A program made the position numbers and the translations under genes. Source: Bradyrhizobium oligotrophicum S58 (lineage in GTDB: Bacteria; Pseudomonadota; Alphaproteobacteria; Rhizobiales; Xanthobacteraceae). Taken from it: a stretch of DNA of 64,000 bases. Within the stretch, counting starts at the first letter, position 1, and every line of letters begins with the position of its first letter. Location: NCBI RefSeq assembly GCF_000344805.1, contig NC_020453.1, forward strand, positions 6,791,001-6,855,000, in the 5' to 3' direction. The notes under the pieces were generated by a model. That model saw only the letters and a list, made by a program, of their open reading frames with translations, was not told the origin of the DNA and made no database searches. Positions 18,195-26,909 of the stretch are shown one piece after another.

Positions 18195-21100
18195 TCACTT
18201 TCTCAAGTGTGGCTGGGCCAACAAACTCCGACACTTATCAATAGCGCGTTCACGCTGTCTGACTTCCTCGACATGCCCCGGGTTCCCTCCCCGGAAGCAC
18301 GCGTCATTAATGCGCTTTCGAGCATCCATACATTCAATGTGTAGATCAATTTTGTCATACAAAACTTCTACAGAATCAGTCCCAACGCAACGGGTTGCCG
18401 CACCGCACTTGGCTTTCACATCATCCTGCAAGCGCCGATGCTCATCATCCGTACAGTCTCCAGGCGGATCCAGAGCATTAGGAACGACTTGCTGACACAT
18501 CTGCAAGATTAGCCCAACATACTTCCACCATAATGGCAACTTGGGCATCGGAATCTGCGGCACAGGTGTCGGACCCGGTACGGGTGCCGGTAACGGCCCC
18601 GGGAACGGAACTGGCACTACTACTTGCAAACCAGTAGGATCTACTTGCATTGTCGGCGCAGATTTAGCGTACGAATAGATGCTAGGCCCATTGATGAAGT
18701 CCAGGGGATCTGGCTGCACATACCGAGCTAACGTCGGGTCATAGTGCCGACTCCAATTGTAGTAGAGTCCAGATTCCAGCAGAAAATACTGTCCAGGAAA
18801 GCGCTGGTTGTTCGTAGCGGATCCAAGTATCAGATCCACTGCGCCGAACGGCAAAAAATACGCATTCCAGACCACGCTCTTTCCGTTGTCTGTCATCCGA
18901 ATCGGACGGTAAAGCTGATCGACGTGGACGTACCAGAGCTTAGGCGTCCCCGTGTCGAGATCATCCGCCAGCGCGAGCGGCATATCGTCGAGCCATATAT
19001 ATTCCCGTGTGACACCGCCGGCAGCTGTCGCCTCGGCGATCAGATGACCGGTGAGGTCGTAGACATAATGCATGGTGCTTGGTGGCGAGACGGCCCGCAC
19101 CGTGCGGACCGCCATGCGCTCCAGCCCGTCATAACTGTAATCGGCCGTGACGGCTGAATTGACGCTCAGTTCGTCAAGTCGCCCCCGGTTGTTATATCGG
19201 TAGGCATAGATCGTACCAGACCGGTTATCGATGGTGATATTGCCGGCCGCATCATGGCTGAACGCTCGGACGCCCGTTCCGTTTCTGGTCACGTCGACCA
19301 GCCGATTTGACGTCGTCTCGTAGTCTGTCACCTGCTCCGTAACAGTACCACGGCTGTCGTAGGACTCGAGAACCCGGTTGCCGACGGAATCGTAGGCATA
19401 GGCGAAAACGCCCCAGGGGCCGGTAGCACGTTCGAGCCGGCCGGTCGGTGTATAGGAATAATTTTCGCTGCGTGACGCGTCGAGGTTGTCGATAACATCC
19501 GTAATATTGACGCCGTCATTGCGGCTGTATTGCCGATTGAGCACGTCGGTTCCGGATGAAGTGTCCGTCACAAGCATCTGCCTGAGCAGGTAGTCCTGAT
19601 CATACGTCTTGATCAGCGTCAGACCGTTGCCGTATGTCAGCGATTGCAACGGCCCCGCCGCGCCATACGTCACGTTAGACGCCAGAGGTACGGTAGCGCT
19701 GCCGGTCCGCGAGGTCACACCGGTGATGCGACCGAGCGCATCTCGTGTATAATCGACCACCCGCCCCGACGGATAGGTCATGCGGATGATGTTGCCATCG
19801 AGATCATAGCTGTATCCGACGGCATAGATGGCCGAGCCTGTGGCCTTGCGCTCCTGCGTCACCTGCCCGAGCGCGTCGAAGGTCCAGTCGATCGAGCCGG
19901 TCGCGTCCTGAATCCGGGTGACCCGCCCCTTACCCTTGTTGCCGTTGCTGATGTCGTCCCAGGTATAGGTGACGTTCTCGCTGGGCGCCGCCGGATATTG
20001 CTTCGCCAGTAGACGGCCGGCATTGTCATAGATCAGGTTGGTAACGACGCCACGGGCATCGACGATCTGCGTCGGCTTGCCCTGGACGTTGAAGGTGTAG
20101 GTCGTCGTGCCGCTGTCCGGGCTTACTCGCTGGATCATCTCGCCAAAACCGTTGCGGACGTAGCTGGTGGTCAGCGAGCGCGGGTCGGTATAGGCGGTGA
20201 TGTCGTCGGCGCCGTTGCGGGTGACAGTGACGGCGTTGCCCTCCTCGTCCGTTGTGCCGATCAGTCGGTTGAGACCGTCGAAGCTCGATCCGAACACGTT
20301 CGCGCGGGGATCCGTGACCGAGACCTCGTTGTGGGTGCGATCATAGGCGTGGGTCCAGGTCTGCCCGGATGCGCCGACGAAGGTCAGCAGCCGGCCGAGC
20401 TCGTCGTATGTTGCCGTCTGCGACGCCTGCAGAATACCGCTCGGATCCTTGATCCGCCGCGCCGTGACGTTGCCGAGATTGTCGCGGTCGTATTCGACCG
20501 TGGCCCCGGTATTGTCCTGCACGCGGACGAGACGACGGCCGTCGTCATAGCTGTATTGCAGGAACGCGCCGTTGGGCCTGATAATCCTGCTGACGTCGCC
20601 CATGGGGTTATAGTCGAACGACGTCGTCGCGACCAGGCCGCTGGGATCGACGGCCGTGCTCTTCAAGCGGCCAAGGGGATCGTAGGTCAGGTTGATGTAG
20701 ACGCCGTTGGGGTCGAGGACTGTGGTCGGCTGCCCACGCCCGTTGTGCGACATCACCTTAGTGACGTGGCCCACCTCGTTGGTGATCGTCGCCACGAAGC
20801 CGGTCTGGTCGTAGCTGTAGAGAACCGTATCTCCAGACCCTGGCAGCGGGCCATCGACAGAGGCGAGCAGCCCTGCCGTGGTGTAGCCGTAGGTCCAGGT
20901 TCTCGTCTGGCCGTTGGTCGAATATGGCACCGTCTGGCTGGTCGTATCGGTCTTCGTAAGCTGGGTCAGAAGACCGCCGGTCCAGGTGAAGTCAGTGGTC
21001 ATGCCGGACTCGACCGCGCGCGAGGGAACATTGAGCGTCGGATGCCACGTGTAACTGTTCGACTGCGCGAGTGGCGTTCCATAGCCGCGCGTGACGACGA

Positions 21101-22616
21101 TCGGATTGCCCCGGCTGTCGCGGACATAATGCGTGGTCCGCCCCTCTTCGTCGGTCTCGTCGGTGACATAGTTGTTGACGTCATAGCCGATGACGGAAGC
21201 CGAGCCGACGCAATTGGCAGATGGCTGCCCCTCGATACTGGCGAGAATGTTATTTCCCCTCGCGTCTTTGGTGTAATGATACACTGCGACCTTCGACAGC
21301 GGATTGGTCACAGTCGCCGTGTTCGCCGCATCATCATAAGCAATCGAATAGCGCTCGACGCCGCCCGCATGCTCCGATGTCAAAACCCGTCCCGTCGTAT
21401 CGTAGGTCCAGGTCGCGTAGCGCACACCGGCCTCGTTGGTGATGGCGGTCAGAGCATAGGGAAAGCTCGCATTCTCGTAATGATAGCGGATCCGCGGATT
21501 GTCCGCCGGATCCGCGGTCGTGTCCGGCTGGATAACATATTCGAGGGCAAAGAAGTCCGCGGCCATCTTCAGCGGATCCGGATCGCCCGTGCCGACGATC
21601 GTGTACCGCGGAATGAACGTGTAGCGGTAGACCTGCCCACCCGGAACCGTCATCGTATCGAGCAGCCCCTGTGGCGTATAGGTGAACTGCAAGGTCCGTC
21701 CGAAGCTGTCGGCAACCTGAGTGTTGTTGCCTGCGCCGTCGTAAGTCAGATTTTGCGTATAGCCATTCTGGAAGATGATCGACTGCAGCACGCCGTTGGC
21801 GTCATAGACCCAACTCATATTATCGTCGGTCGTCAAGGTGTAGAGCTGCGTGGCGGCATTCTTGACCAACGTCGCGGCCCGGCTGCGATTGCCAATGACG
21901 AGGCTCTTCAGGCTCCAGTCGTAGTAGCTCTGCGCGTAGAGACCCGTGGAGCTGACGTAGCTGAAGAAGACCACCTCGCCGTTGGGGAGCGTAATCGTCA
22001 CATTGCTGGGAGTTATGATGGCGCCGGTATCGAAATTCGACCGCCAACCGCTGCCTAGCCGCGACGGACGCAGATGCCCGCTCAGCGTCGCCTGATCGCT
22101 CGTATAGAACCGCTCGAACTTGAGCGACACGCCGCCATCGCTGCCGCTCCGCGTCGTGAAATCGGTATAGGTCTCGATCTTCATGCCGCTGCGAAGATCG
22201 ACGGGATTGGCAATCTGATCTCGGCACGATGGGCAGTGATCCGCCGGGGGAAGGACCAGACAGCCGCTGCCAGAAGCAACCTCCCCAGGATCGCAGCCGA
22301 ACAAGCCTACACCGCCGCGATACGCCCCGCCCGAATGACCATCACAACCGGCGCCAACCAGGACCCCGCCGCTGTTATAGTTATAATAACATTTATCTAG
22401 AACAACGCCTCCCTCTACAGCCCAATATTTCCAAAAATCCTGCCTCGCACACGTAATGCCATCTGAACAAACGTCGCCGTGTGGATTGAACCAGTGGCCG
22501 GCGATCGCAAACTGAGGTTCGAAGCAGACCATAAATGCGACGAGTACGATGATCTTCGAGAATATGATTGAGGACAGCCATTGTGATTGCCGTACGAATT
22601 TTCCAACCTGGATCAT
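18195..22616 (-). CDS. Sec-exported RHS/YD-repeat protein with cysteine-rich C-terminal tip (polymorphic toxin-like)
   Basis: The product is about 1473 aa from the ATG at 22616; a TTG nine bases upstream is also in frame. A signal peptide is visible (hydrophobic run IIVLVAFMVCF ending AIAG). A DUF6531-like region follows (NPVDLRSGMKIETYTDF), then about a thousand residues of YD repeats (YSYDxxGxxxxxT). The conserved RHS core comes next (RYVQPDPLDFINGPSIYSYA, ending DPTGL). After a Pro-rich linker comes a roughly 100-residue tip with eight Cys and the motif CFRGGNPGHVEEV, somewhat like tips described as novel toxins (Ntox16-like). Toxin activity is inferred. A Sec signal on an RHS protein suggests periplasmic or outer-surface delivery. 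A candidate immunity gene follows. Confidence 0.88.
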   Translation of the reverse strand: MIQVGKFVRQSQWLSSIIFSKIIVLVAFMVCFEPQFAIAGHWFNPHGDVCSDGITCARQDFWKYWAVEGGVVLDKCYYNYNSGGVLVGAGCDGHSGGAYRGGVGLFGCDPGEVASGSGCLVLPPADHCPSCRDQIANPVDLRSGMKIETYTDFTTRSGSDGGVSLKFERFYTSDQATLSGHLRPSRLGSGWRSNFDTGAIITPSNVTITLPNGEVVFFSYVSSTGLYAQSYYDWSLKSLVIGNRSRAATLVKNAATQLYTLTTDDNMSWVYDANGVLQSIIFQNGYTQNLTYDGAGNNTQVADSFGRTLQFTYTPQGLLDTMTVPGGQVYRYTFIPRYTIVGTGDPDPLKMAADFFALEYVIQPDTTADPADNPRIRYHYENASFPYALTAITNEAGVRYATWTYDTTGRVLTSEHAGGVERYSIAYDDAANTATVTNPLSKVAVYHYTKDARGNNILASIEGQPSANCVGSASVIGYDVNNYVTDETDEEGRTTHYVRDSRGNPIVVTRGYGTPLAQSNSYTWHPTLNVPSRAVESGMTTDFTWTGGLLTQLTKTDTTSQTVPYSTNGQTRTWTYGYTTAGLLASVDGPLPGSGDTVLYSYDQTGFVATITNEVGHVTKVMSHNGRGQPTTVLDPNGVYINLTYDPLGRLKSTAVDPSGLVATTSFDYNPMGDVSRIIRPNGAFLQYSYDDGRRLVRVQDNTGATVEYDRDNLGNVTARRIKDPSGILQASQTATYDELGRLLTFVGASGQTWTHAYDRTHNEVSVTDPRANVFGSSFDGLNRLIGTTDEEGNAVTVTRNGADDITAYTDPRSLTTSYVRNGFGEMIQRVSPDSGTTTYTFNVQGKPTQIVDARGVVTNLIYDNAGRLLAKQYPAAPSENVTYTWDDISNGNKGKGRVTRIQDATGSIDWTFDALGQVTQERKATGSAIYAVGYSYDLDGNIIRMTYPSGRVVDYTRDALGRITGVTSRTGSATVPLASNVTYGAAGPLQSLTYGNGLTLIKTYDQDYLLRQMLVTDTSSGTDVLNRQYSRNDGVNITDVIDNLDASRSENYSYTPTGRLERATGPWGVFAYAYDSVGNRVLESYDSRGTVTEQVTDYETTSNRLVDVTRNGTGVRAFSHDAAGNITIDNRSGTIYAYRYNNRGRLDELSVNSAVTADYSYDGLERMAVRTVRAVSPPSTMHYVYDLTGHLIAEATAAGGVTREYIWLDDMPLALADDLDTGTPKLWYVHVDQLYRPIRMTDNGKSVVWNAYFLPFGAVDLILGSATNNQRFPGQYFLLESGLYYNWSRHYDPTLARYVQPDPLDFINGPSIYSYAKSAPTMQVDPTGLQVVVPVPFPGPLPAPVPGPTPVPQIPMPKLPLWWKYVGLILQMCQQVVPNALDPPGDCTDDEHRRLQDDVKAKCGAATRCVGTDSVEVLYDKIDLHIECMDARKRINDACFRGGNPGHVEEVRQRERAIDKCRSLLAQPHLRK

Positions 22617-22781
22617 GTGCCCCAACGTCTGATTGCGCCAACAACAGCGACGAAAAGCGACTCAATTTAAGATTGACGTTATGGTACGATATCACCTGAA
22701 CGTGTCAATCGAACAACACGGCTATCCACATTAGCTTCAAAGAAGTCGGCGGAGACTTGTAGCCGTCCTCGCGGATTAGTT

Positions 22782-24236
22782 TCACCGCTCGCGAAGACTC
22801 TCGGATTTGTATCTAAGCAGCGGCGACATCACATATTCGATGATCCGCCGCGTCCCCGTCTTTATCTCCACTGTCACCGCCATGCCGGGCGCGAGCGCGA
22901 CCATCTTGTCCTCGACCTGCATCTGCTTCTCGTCCAACGACACCCGCGCCGAGTAGATGAACTCTTGCCCGGCCGGCTCGCTGGTCTCGGCGAGGGCGCC
23001 GGCGGGCTTACCGCCATTTTGCTTGTCAGCCGGCTTCTCGCGGACGATCGAGTCCTGCGAGACGCTCAGCACCTTGCCGTGGACGAGGCCGTAGCGGGTG
23101 AAGTTGAAGGTGTCGATCTTGATCTCGGCGGACTGGCCGACATTGACGAAGCCGATGTCGCGGTTGGAGATCATGACCTCAGTCTCGAGCTGGCTGTCGG
23201 CGGGCACGATGAGCATCAGTTGTTGCGCCGGTGTGACGGCGCCGCCGACGGTGTGCAGCGCGAGCTGCTGCACCGTGCCGTCGATCGGGGCGCGCAGCAC
23301 CTGCTCGGCGATCTTGCGCTCGGCCTTGACGAGGTCCTGGGTCAGTTCGTCGGCCTTTTTCTCGGCGTCGGTGAGATCCGACAGCACCTGGCGCTCGAAG
23401 CCGGAGCGCGTCTGCGCGAGCTGCTGCTCCAGCGCCAGCCGCGCGGCCTCGATCTCGACCAGGCGCCGTGTCTGCACGATGCGCTCGCTCTGCTGGTCGA
23501 TCAGCCGCGGCTGCGCATCGATGAAGGCGATCTGGTTGCCGTACTGGATCTCCTTGGCGTTGCGACGGATGTCGGCGGTCTCCTGCAGGAACGGCAAAGT
23601 AGCATCGATCTTGGCGATCGCGGCCTCGACCGACTGCGCCTCGGCGCGCTTCTGCGCGATCTGCTGCAGGTTGGAGGCGAGCTTCGACAGCTGCTCGGCA
23701 GCCTGGGCCTGCAAGGCGGCGCGGGTGCGCGCGATATCCGTGGGCGCTGCGCCCTCAGGCACGTTGAACGGCCGCAGCTCGGCGAGGTCAGCAAAGCTGT
23801 CGCGGAGCACGCCGAGCCGCGCTGCATCGAGCCTCGCCTGCATCAGACCTTGCGCCACGCGACGGCGCTCGGCGGCTGTCACGGTGCGGTCGAGTTCAAC
23901 CAGCAGATCGCCGGCATGAACCTTGTCGCCATCCTGGACATGGATCGCGGCGACGACGCCCGCCTCCAGCGGCTGGATCGTCTTGGTGCGTCCGGTCGGC
24001 ACGATCTTGCCCTGCGCCGAAGCAATGATGTCGACATGGCCCACGATCGACCAGCCGATTGCGATAATGAAGAACAGCATGATGGTGGCGGCGACAGCCC
24101 GGCCCCCGGGCGAGGCCGGCGTCTCCACGATCTCCAGTGCCGCGGGCAGAAACTCGCGCGCATCGTTGCGGCGACCCCGTCGCGCGTCGAGCGAGATCAG
24201 CGCGTTGTCCTGGCGCTTCGCCTCAGCCGACGACAT
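22782..24236 (-). CDS. HlyD-family type I secretion membrane fusion protein
   Basis: A 484-aa periplasmic adaptor that links an HlyB-type exporter to TolC. The ATG at 24236, preceded by GGCGGGG and overlapping the hlyB stop by 14 bp, is preferred over one 45 bp upstream. It has a short cytoplasmic N-terminus, one transmembrane helix (TIMLFFIIAIGWSIVGHV), a lipoyl-like half-motif (KTIQPLEAGVVAAIHVQDGD), a long coiled coil (residues about 130-320), and the RAPIDGTVQQLALHTVGG segment. The C-terminus has the MAVTVEIKTGTRRIIEYVMS pattern diagnostic of HlyD/PrtE. It is translationally coupled to the exporter gene. Confidence 0.95.
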   Translation of the reverse strand: MSSAEAKRQDNALISLDARRGRRNDAREFLPAALEIVETPASPGGRAVAATIMLFFIIAIGWSIVGHVDIIASAQGKIVPTGRTKTIQPLEAGVVAAIHVQDGDKVHAGDLLVELDRTVTAAERRRVAQGLMQARLDAARLGVLRDSFADLAELRPFNVPEGAAPTDIARTRAALQAQAAEQLSKLASNLQQIAQKRAEAQSVEAAIAKIDATLPFLQETADIRRNAKEIQYGNQIAFIDAQPRLIDQQSERIVQTRRLVEIEAARLALEQQLAQTRSGFERQVLSDLTDAEKKADELTQDLVKAERKIAEQVLRAPIDGTVQQLALHTVGGAVTPAQQLMLIVPADSQLETEVMISNRDIGFVNVGQSAEIKIDTFNFTRYGLVHGKVLSVSQDSIVREKPADKQNGGKPAGALAETSEPAGQEFIYSARVSLDEKQMQVEDKMVALAPGMAVTVEIKTGTRRIIEYVMSPLLRYKSESLRER

Positions 24237-26349
24237 GGAGCCCCGCCTGAATCTGGTGCAAGCTGGCATAGCGCCCGGCACGCTTGATCAGTTCTTCATG
24301 GGTGCCGTCCTCGACCAGGCGCCCATTCTCGATGGTGAGGATGCGGTCGGCATTGCGCACCGCCGACAGCCGGTGCGCAATGATGAACACGGTGCGCCCG
24401 GCGCAGATCTTGCGCATGTTGCGCTGGACGATGTTCTCGCTCTCATAGTCGAGCGCCGAGGTGGCCTCGTCGAAGATGAGGATGCGCGGATTGGTGACCA
24501 GCGCACGCGCAATCGCGATGCGCTGGCGCTGTCCGCCGGAGAGGCTCGCGCCGCGCTCGCCGACCATGGTGTCGTAGCCGTCTGGCAGGCCGAGAATGAA
24601 CTCATGGGCGCCGGCGAGCTCGGCAGCCTGGATCACCCGCTCCATCGCCATGCCGGGATCGGCGAGCGCGATGTTGTCGCGGATCGAGCGGTTGAACAGC
24701 ACGTTCTCCTGCAGCACCGCGCCGATCTGCCGCCGCAGCCAGGTGACGTCGGCCACCGTGAGATCGACGCCGTCGATCAGGATGCGCCCGCCCTCAGGGA
24801 CATAGAGCCGCTGGATCAGCTTGGTCAGCGTCGACTTGCCGGAGCCGGAGGGGCCGACGATGCCGACCACTTGGCCGACCGGCACCTTCAGGCTGACATC
24901 GTGCAGTGCCAGCGGACCATCGACGCGGTAGCGGAAATCGACGTGATCGAACACGACCTCGCCGCGTACCGGCGGCAGCGCCGCACGACCAGGATTGAGG
25001 GCGGGCTCCGGCGTCGTGTTGAGAATGTCGCCGAGCCGGGCCACCGACAGCCGCGCCTGATGAAAATCCTGCCACAGCTGCGCCAGCCGCAGCACCGGCT
25101 GCGCCACGCGCCCGGCCAGCATGTTGAAGGCGATCAGTTCGCCGACGCTCAAGTCTCCCGCGATCACCAGATGCGCGCCGAAATACAAGGTCAGCGCGGT
25201 GACGATCTTGCTGATGAACTGCACCGACTGGCTGGCCCAATTGCCGAGCGACAGCACATCGAAGCTGGCGCCGACATAGCCGGCGAGCTGCTCCTCCCAG
25301 CGCCGCTGCATCTGCGGCTCGATCGCCATCGCCTTCAAGGTCTGGATCGCGGTCACGGTCTCGACCAGGAACGCCTGGTTCTCGGCGCCGCGATCGAACT
25401 TGACATCGAGCCGCTTCTTGAAGATCGGCGTCACACCGGCCGACAGCGCGATATAGAACGGGAACGAGCCGACCACGATCCAGGAGAGGAACGGCGAGTA
25501 GTAGAACATCACGCCCAGAAACACGAAGGTGAAGGCGAGGTCGATGACCAGGGTCAGCGCCGAGCTGGTGATGAAGTTCCTGATGTTCTCCAGCTCGCGC
25601 ACCCGCGCCACCGAATCACCGGCCCGCCGCGCCTCGAAATAGGCGATCGGCAGCGCCACCAGATGGCGGAACAGCCGCGCGCCGAGCTCAACATCGATAC
25701 GGTTGGTGGTGTGCGAGAAGACGTAGGTTCGAAGCCCGCCCAGCACCGTCTCGAAGATGGTCACGGTGACGAGTCCGAACACCAGTACGTCGAGCGTGGT
25801 GTAGCCGCGATGGGTCAGCACCTTGTCGGTGACGACCTGGAAGAACAGCGGCGTCACCAGGCCGAACAGCTGCAGGAAGAACGAGGCTAGCAGCACCTCG
25901 CCGAGCAGCCGGCGATATTTGTGCATCGCCTGCAGGAACCAGGTGATGTCGAAGCGCCGCGCGAGATCGGTGAGCGAGGCGCGGCGCGCCATCAGCACCA
26001 CCATGCCGGTCCAATTGGATTCGAACTCGGCGCGCTTGAGGCTTTGCGGCCGGTGGACGAGCGGATCCTGGATCAGCGCAGCTTCGAACGTGACCTGTCC
26101 TAATATGACGAATGAGCCATCCAACCGCGCCACGATCGCCGGCAGCGGTAGCTTGGCGAGCCCATCCCACGTCTGCTGGACCGCCCGCGCTTTCAGCTTC
26201 AGCTGCTTGGCGCAGCGAAGCATCTCGGTCACGCCGACCGGCTCTCCCGCCAGCTGATGTGCAATCTGCGCCGGATCGATAGCGACCTGATGAAACCGCA
26301 GCAGCAATGTCAGGCAGTCGAGCCCCGTATCCCTCTGCCCCGCGTCCAT
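24223..26349 (-). CDS. HlyB-type ABC exporter of a type I secretion system
   Basis: A 708-aa exporter with three parts. The N-terminal C39-peptidase-like domain lacks the catalytic Cys: the position aligned with the Cys before GL in true peptidases is Thr (DTGLDCLTLL), so it is a non-cleaving substrate-docking domain as in HlyB. Six transmembrane segments span about residues 150-420. The nucleotide-binding domain has Walker A GPSGSGKSTLTK, signature LSGGQRQRIAIA and Walker B ILIFDEATSALD. It is the first gene of the run hlyB-hlyD-RHS-small gene-RTX on the minus strand, and the RTX protein is its likely cargo. No tolC homologue is in the window. Confidence 0.95.
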   Translation of the reverse strand: MDAGQRDTGLDCLTLLLRFHQVAIDPAQIAHQLAGEPVGVTEMLRCAKQLKLKARAVQQTWDGLAKLPLPAIVARLDGSFVILGQVTFEAALIQDPLVHRPQSLKRAEFESNWTGMVVLMARRASLTDLARRFDITWFLQAMHKYRRLLGEVLLASFFLQLFGLVTPLFFQVVTDKVLTHRGYTTLDVLVFGLVTVTIFETVLGGLRTYVFSHTTNRIDVELGARLFRHLVALPIAYFEARRAGDSVARVRELENIRNFITSSALTLVIDLAFTFVFLGVMFYYSPFLSWIVVGSFPFYIALSAGVTPIFKKRLDVKFDRGAENQAFLVETVTAIQTLKAMAIEPQMQRRWEEQLAGYVGASFDVLSLGNWASQSVQFISKIVTALTLYFGAHLVIAGDLSVGELIAFNMLAGRVAQPVLRLAQLWQDFHQARLSVARLGDILNTTPEPALNPGRAALPPVRGEVVFDHVDFRYRVDGPLALHDVSLKVPVGQVVGIVGPSGSGKSTLTKLIQRLYVPEGGRILIDGVDLTVADVTWLRRQIGAVLQENVLFNRSIRDNIALADPGMAMERVIQAAELAGAHEFILGLPDGYDTMVGERGASLSGGQRQRIAIARALVTNPRILIFDEATSALDYESENIVQRNMRKICAGRTVFIIAHRLSAVRNADRILTIENGRLVEDGTHEELIKRAGRYASLHQIQAGLHVVG

Positions 26350-26909
26350 TGCCCCAAACTACCGATAGTTGTGCGAGGATATGGTGCACAGGAGGCTATT
26401 GGCTGGCAAGATCGAGCTGGGTTGTGCGTCCGTAATTTTACCGATGTTTCAAATCAGCAACAAACCAACTGCCTACTGATTGCAAAGATCACTCAAAGTG
26501 ACCCATGGCTAGCACCCACTCTCCCGACTGTGATGCAGACTAATTCTCGCAGTTTCCGTCGGTTGTCTGCTCTCGTCGTCAAAATTCAGATGACAGTTGT
26601 GAATGTGCCGCTCGGCTTGGAATTCGATCAGGGCCATCGTGCGGTGCCGGCCGCACAGATGTAGGAAACGAGCGTGCTAGCCCGTCCGCACTAGCACAGA
26701 TCTAACATTGACCGTGCATCCATTGACGAGCCCGCGCCGATCCCGCCCCTATCGGCTATAGATCGGTGAGCAATGCGGCCTAACAGTGCAACACTTGAGA
26801 CGATCGATAGACAGCTGCGATGCGGCCGGATCTCGCACCCGTAAGTGGTCGAGAGAGAGTTGTCATCCGTCCTTCTCGTGGCGAAAAATGACCCACGGGC
26901 CGCGCCATT
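26350..26909. other. Intergenic region upstream of the hlyB-like gene
   Basis: About 560 bases between the end of the TPR-glycosyltransferase gene and the hlyB-like start hold no gene I can support. The only longer frame (starting inside hlyB on the plus strand) has no recognisable composition or motif. It should hold the promoter of the type I secretion locus. No specific operator could be assigned. Confidence 0.5.

Noticed and set aside
20331..22058. A 575-codon plus-strand frame inside the RHS gene.
   Set aside because: Antisense shadow of YD repeats; low-complexity Arg/Val/Asp-rich product without domains.
23923..25890. A 655-codon plus-strand frame opposite hlyD and hlyB.
   Set aside because: Both strands cannot encode well-conserved proteins here; the minus strand has full ABC-exporter motifs.
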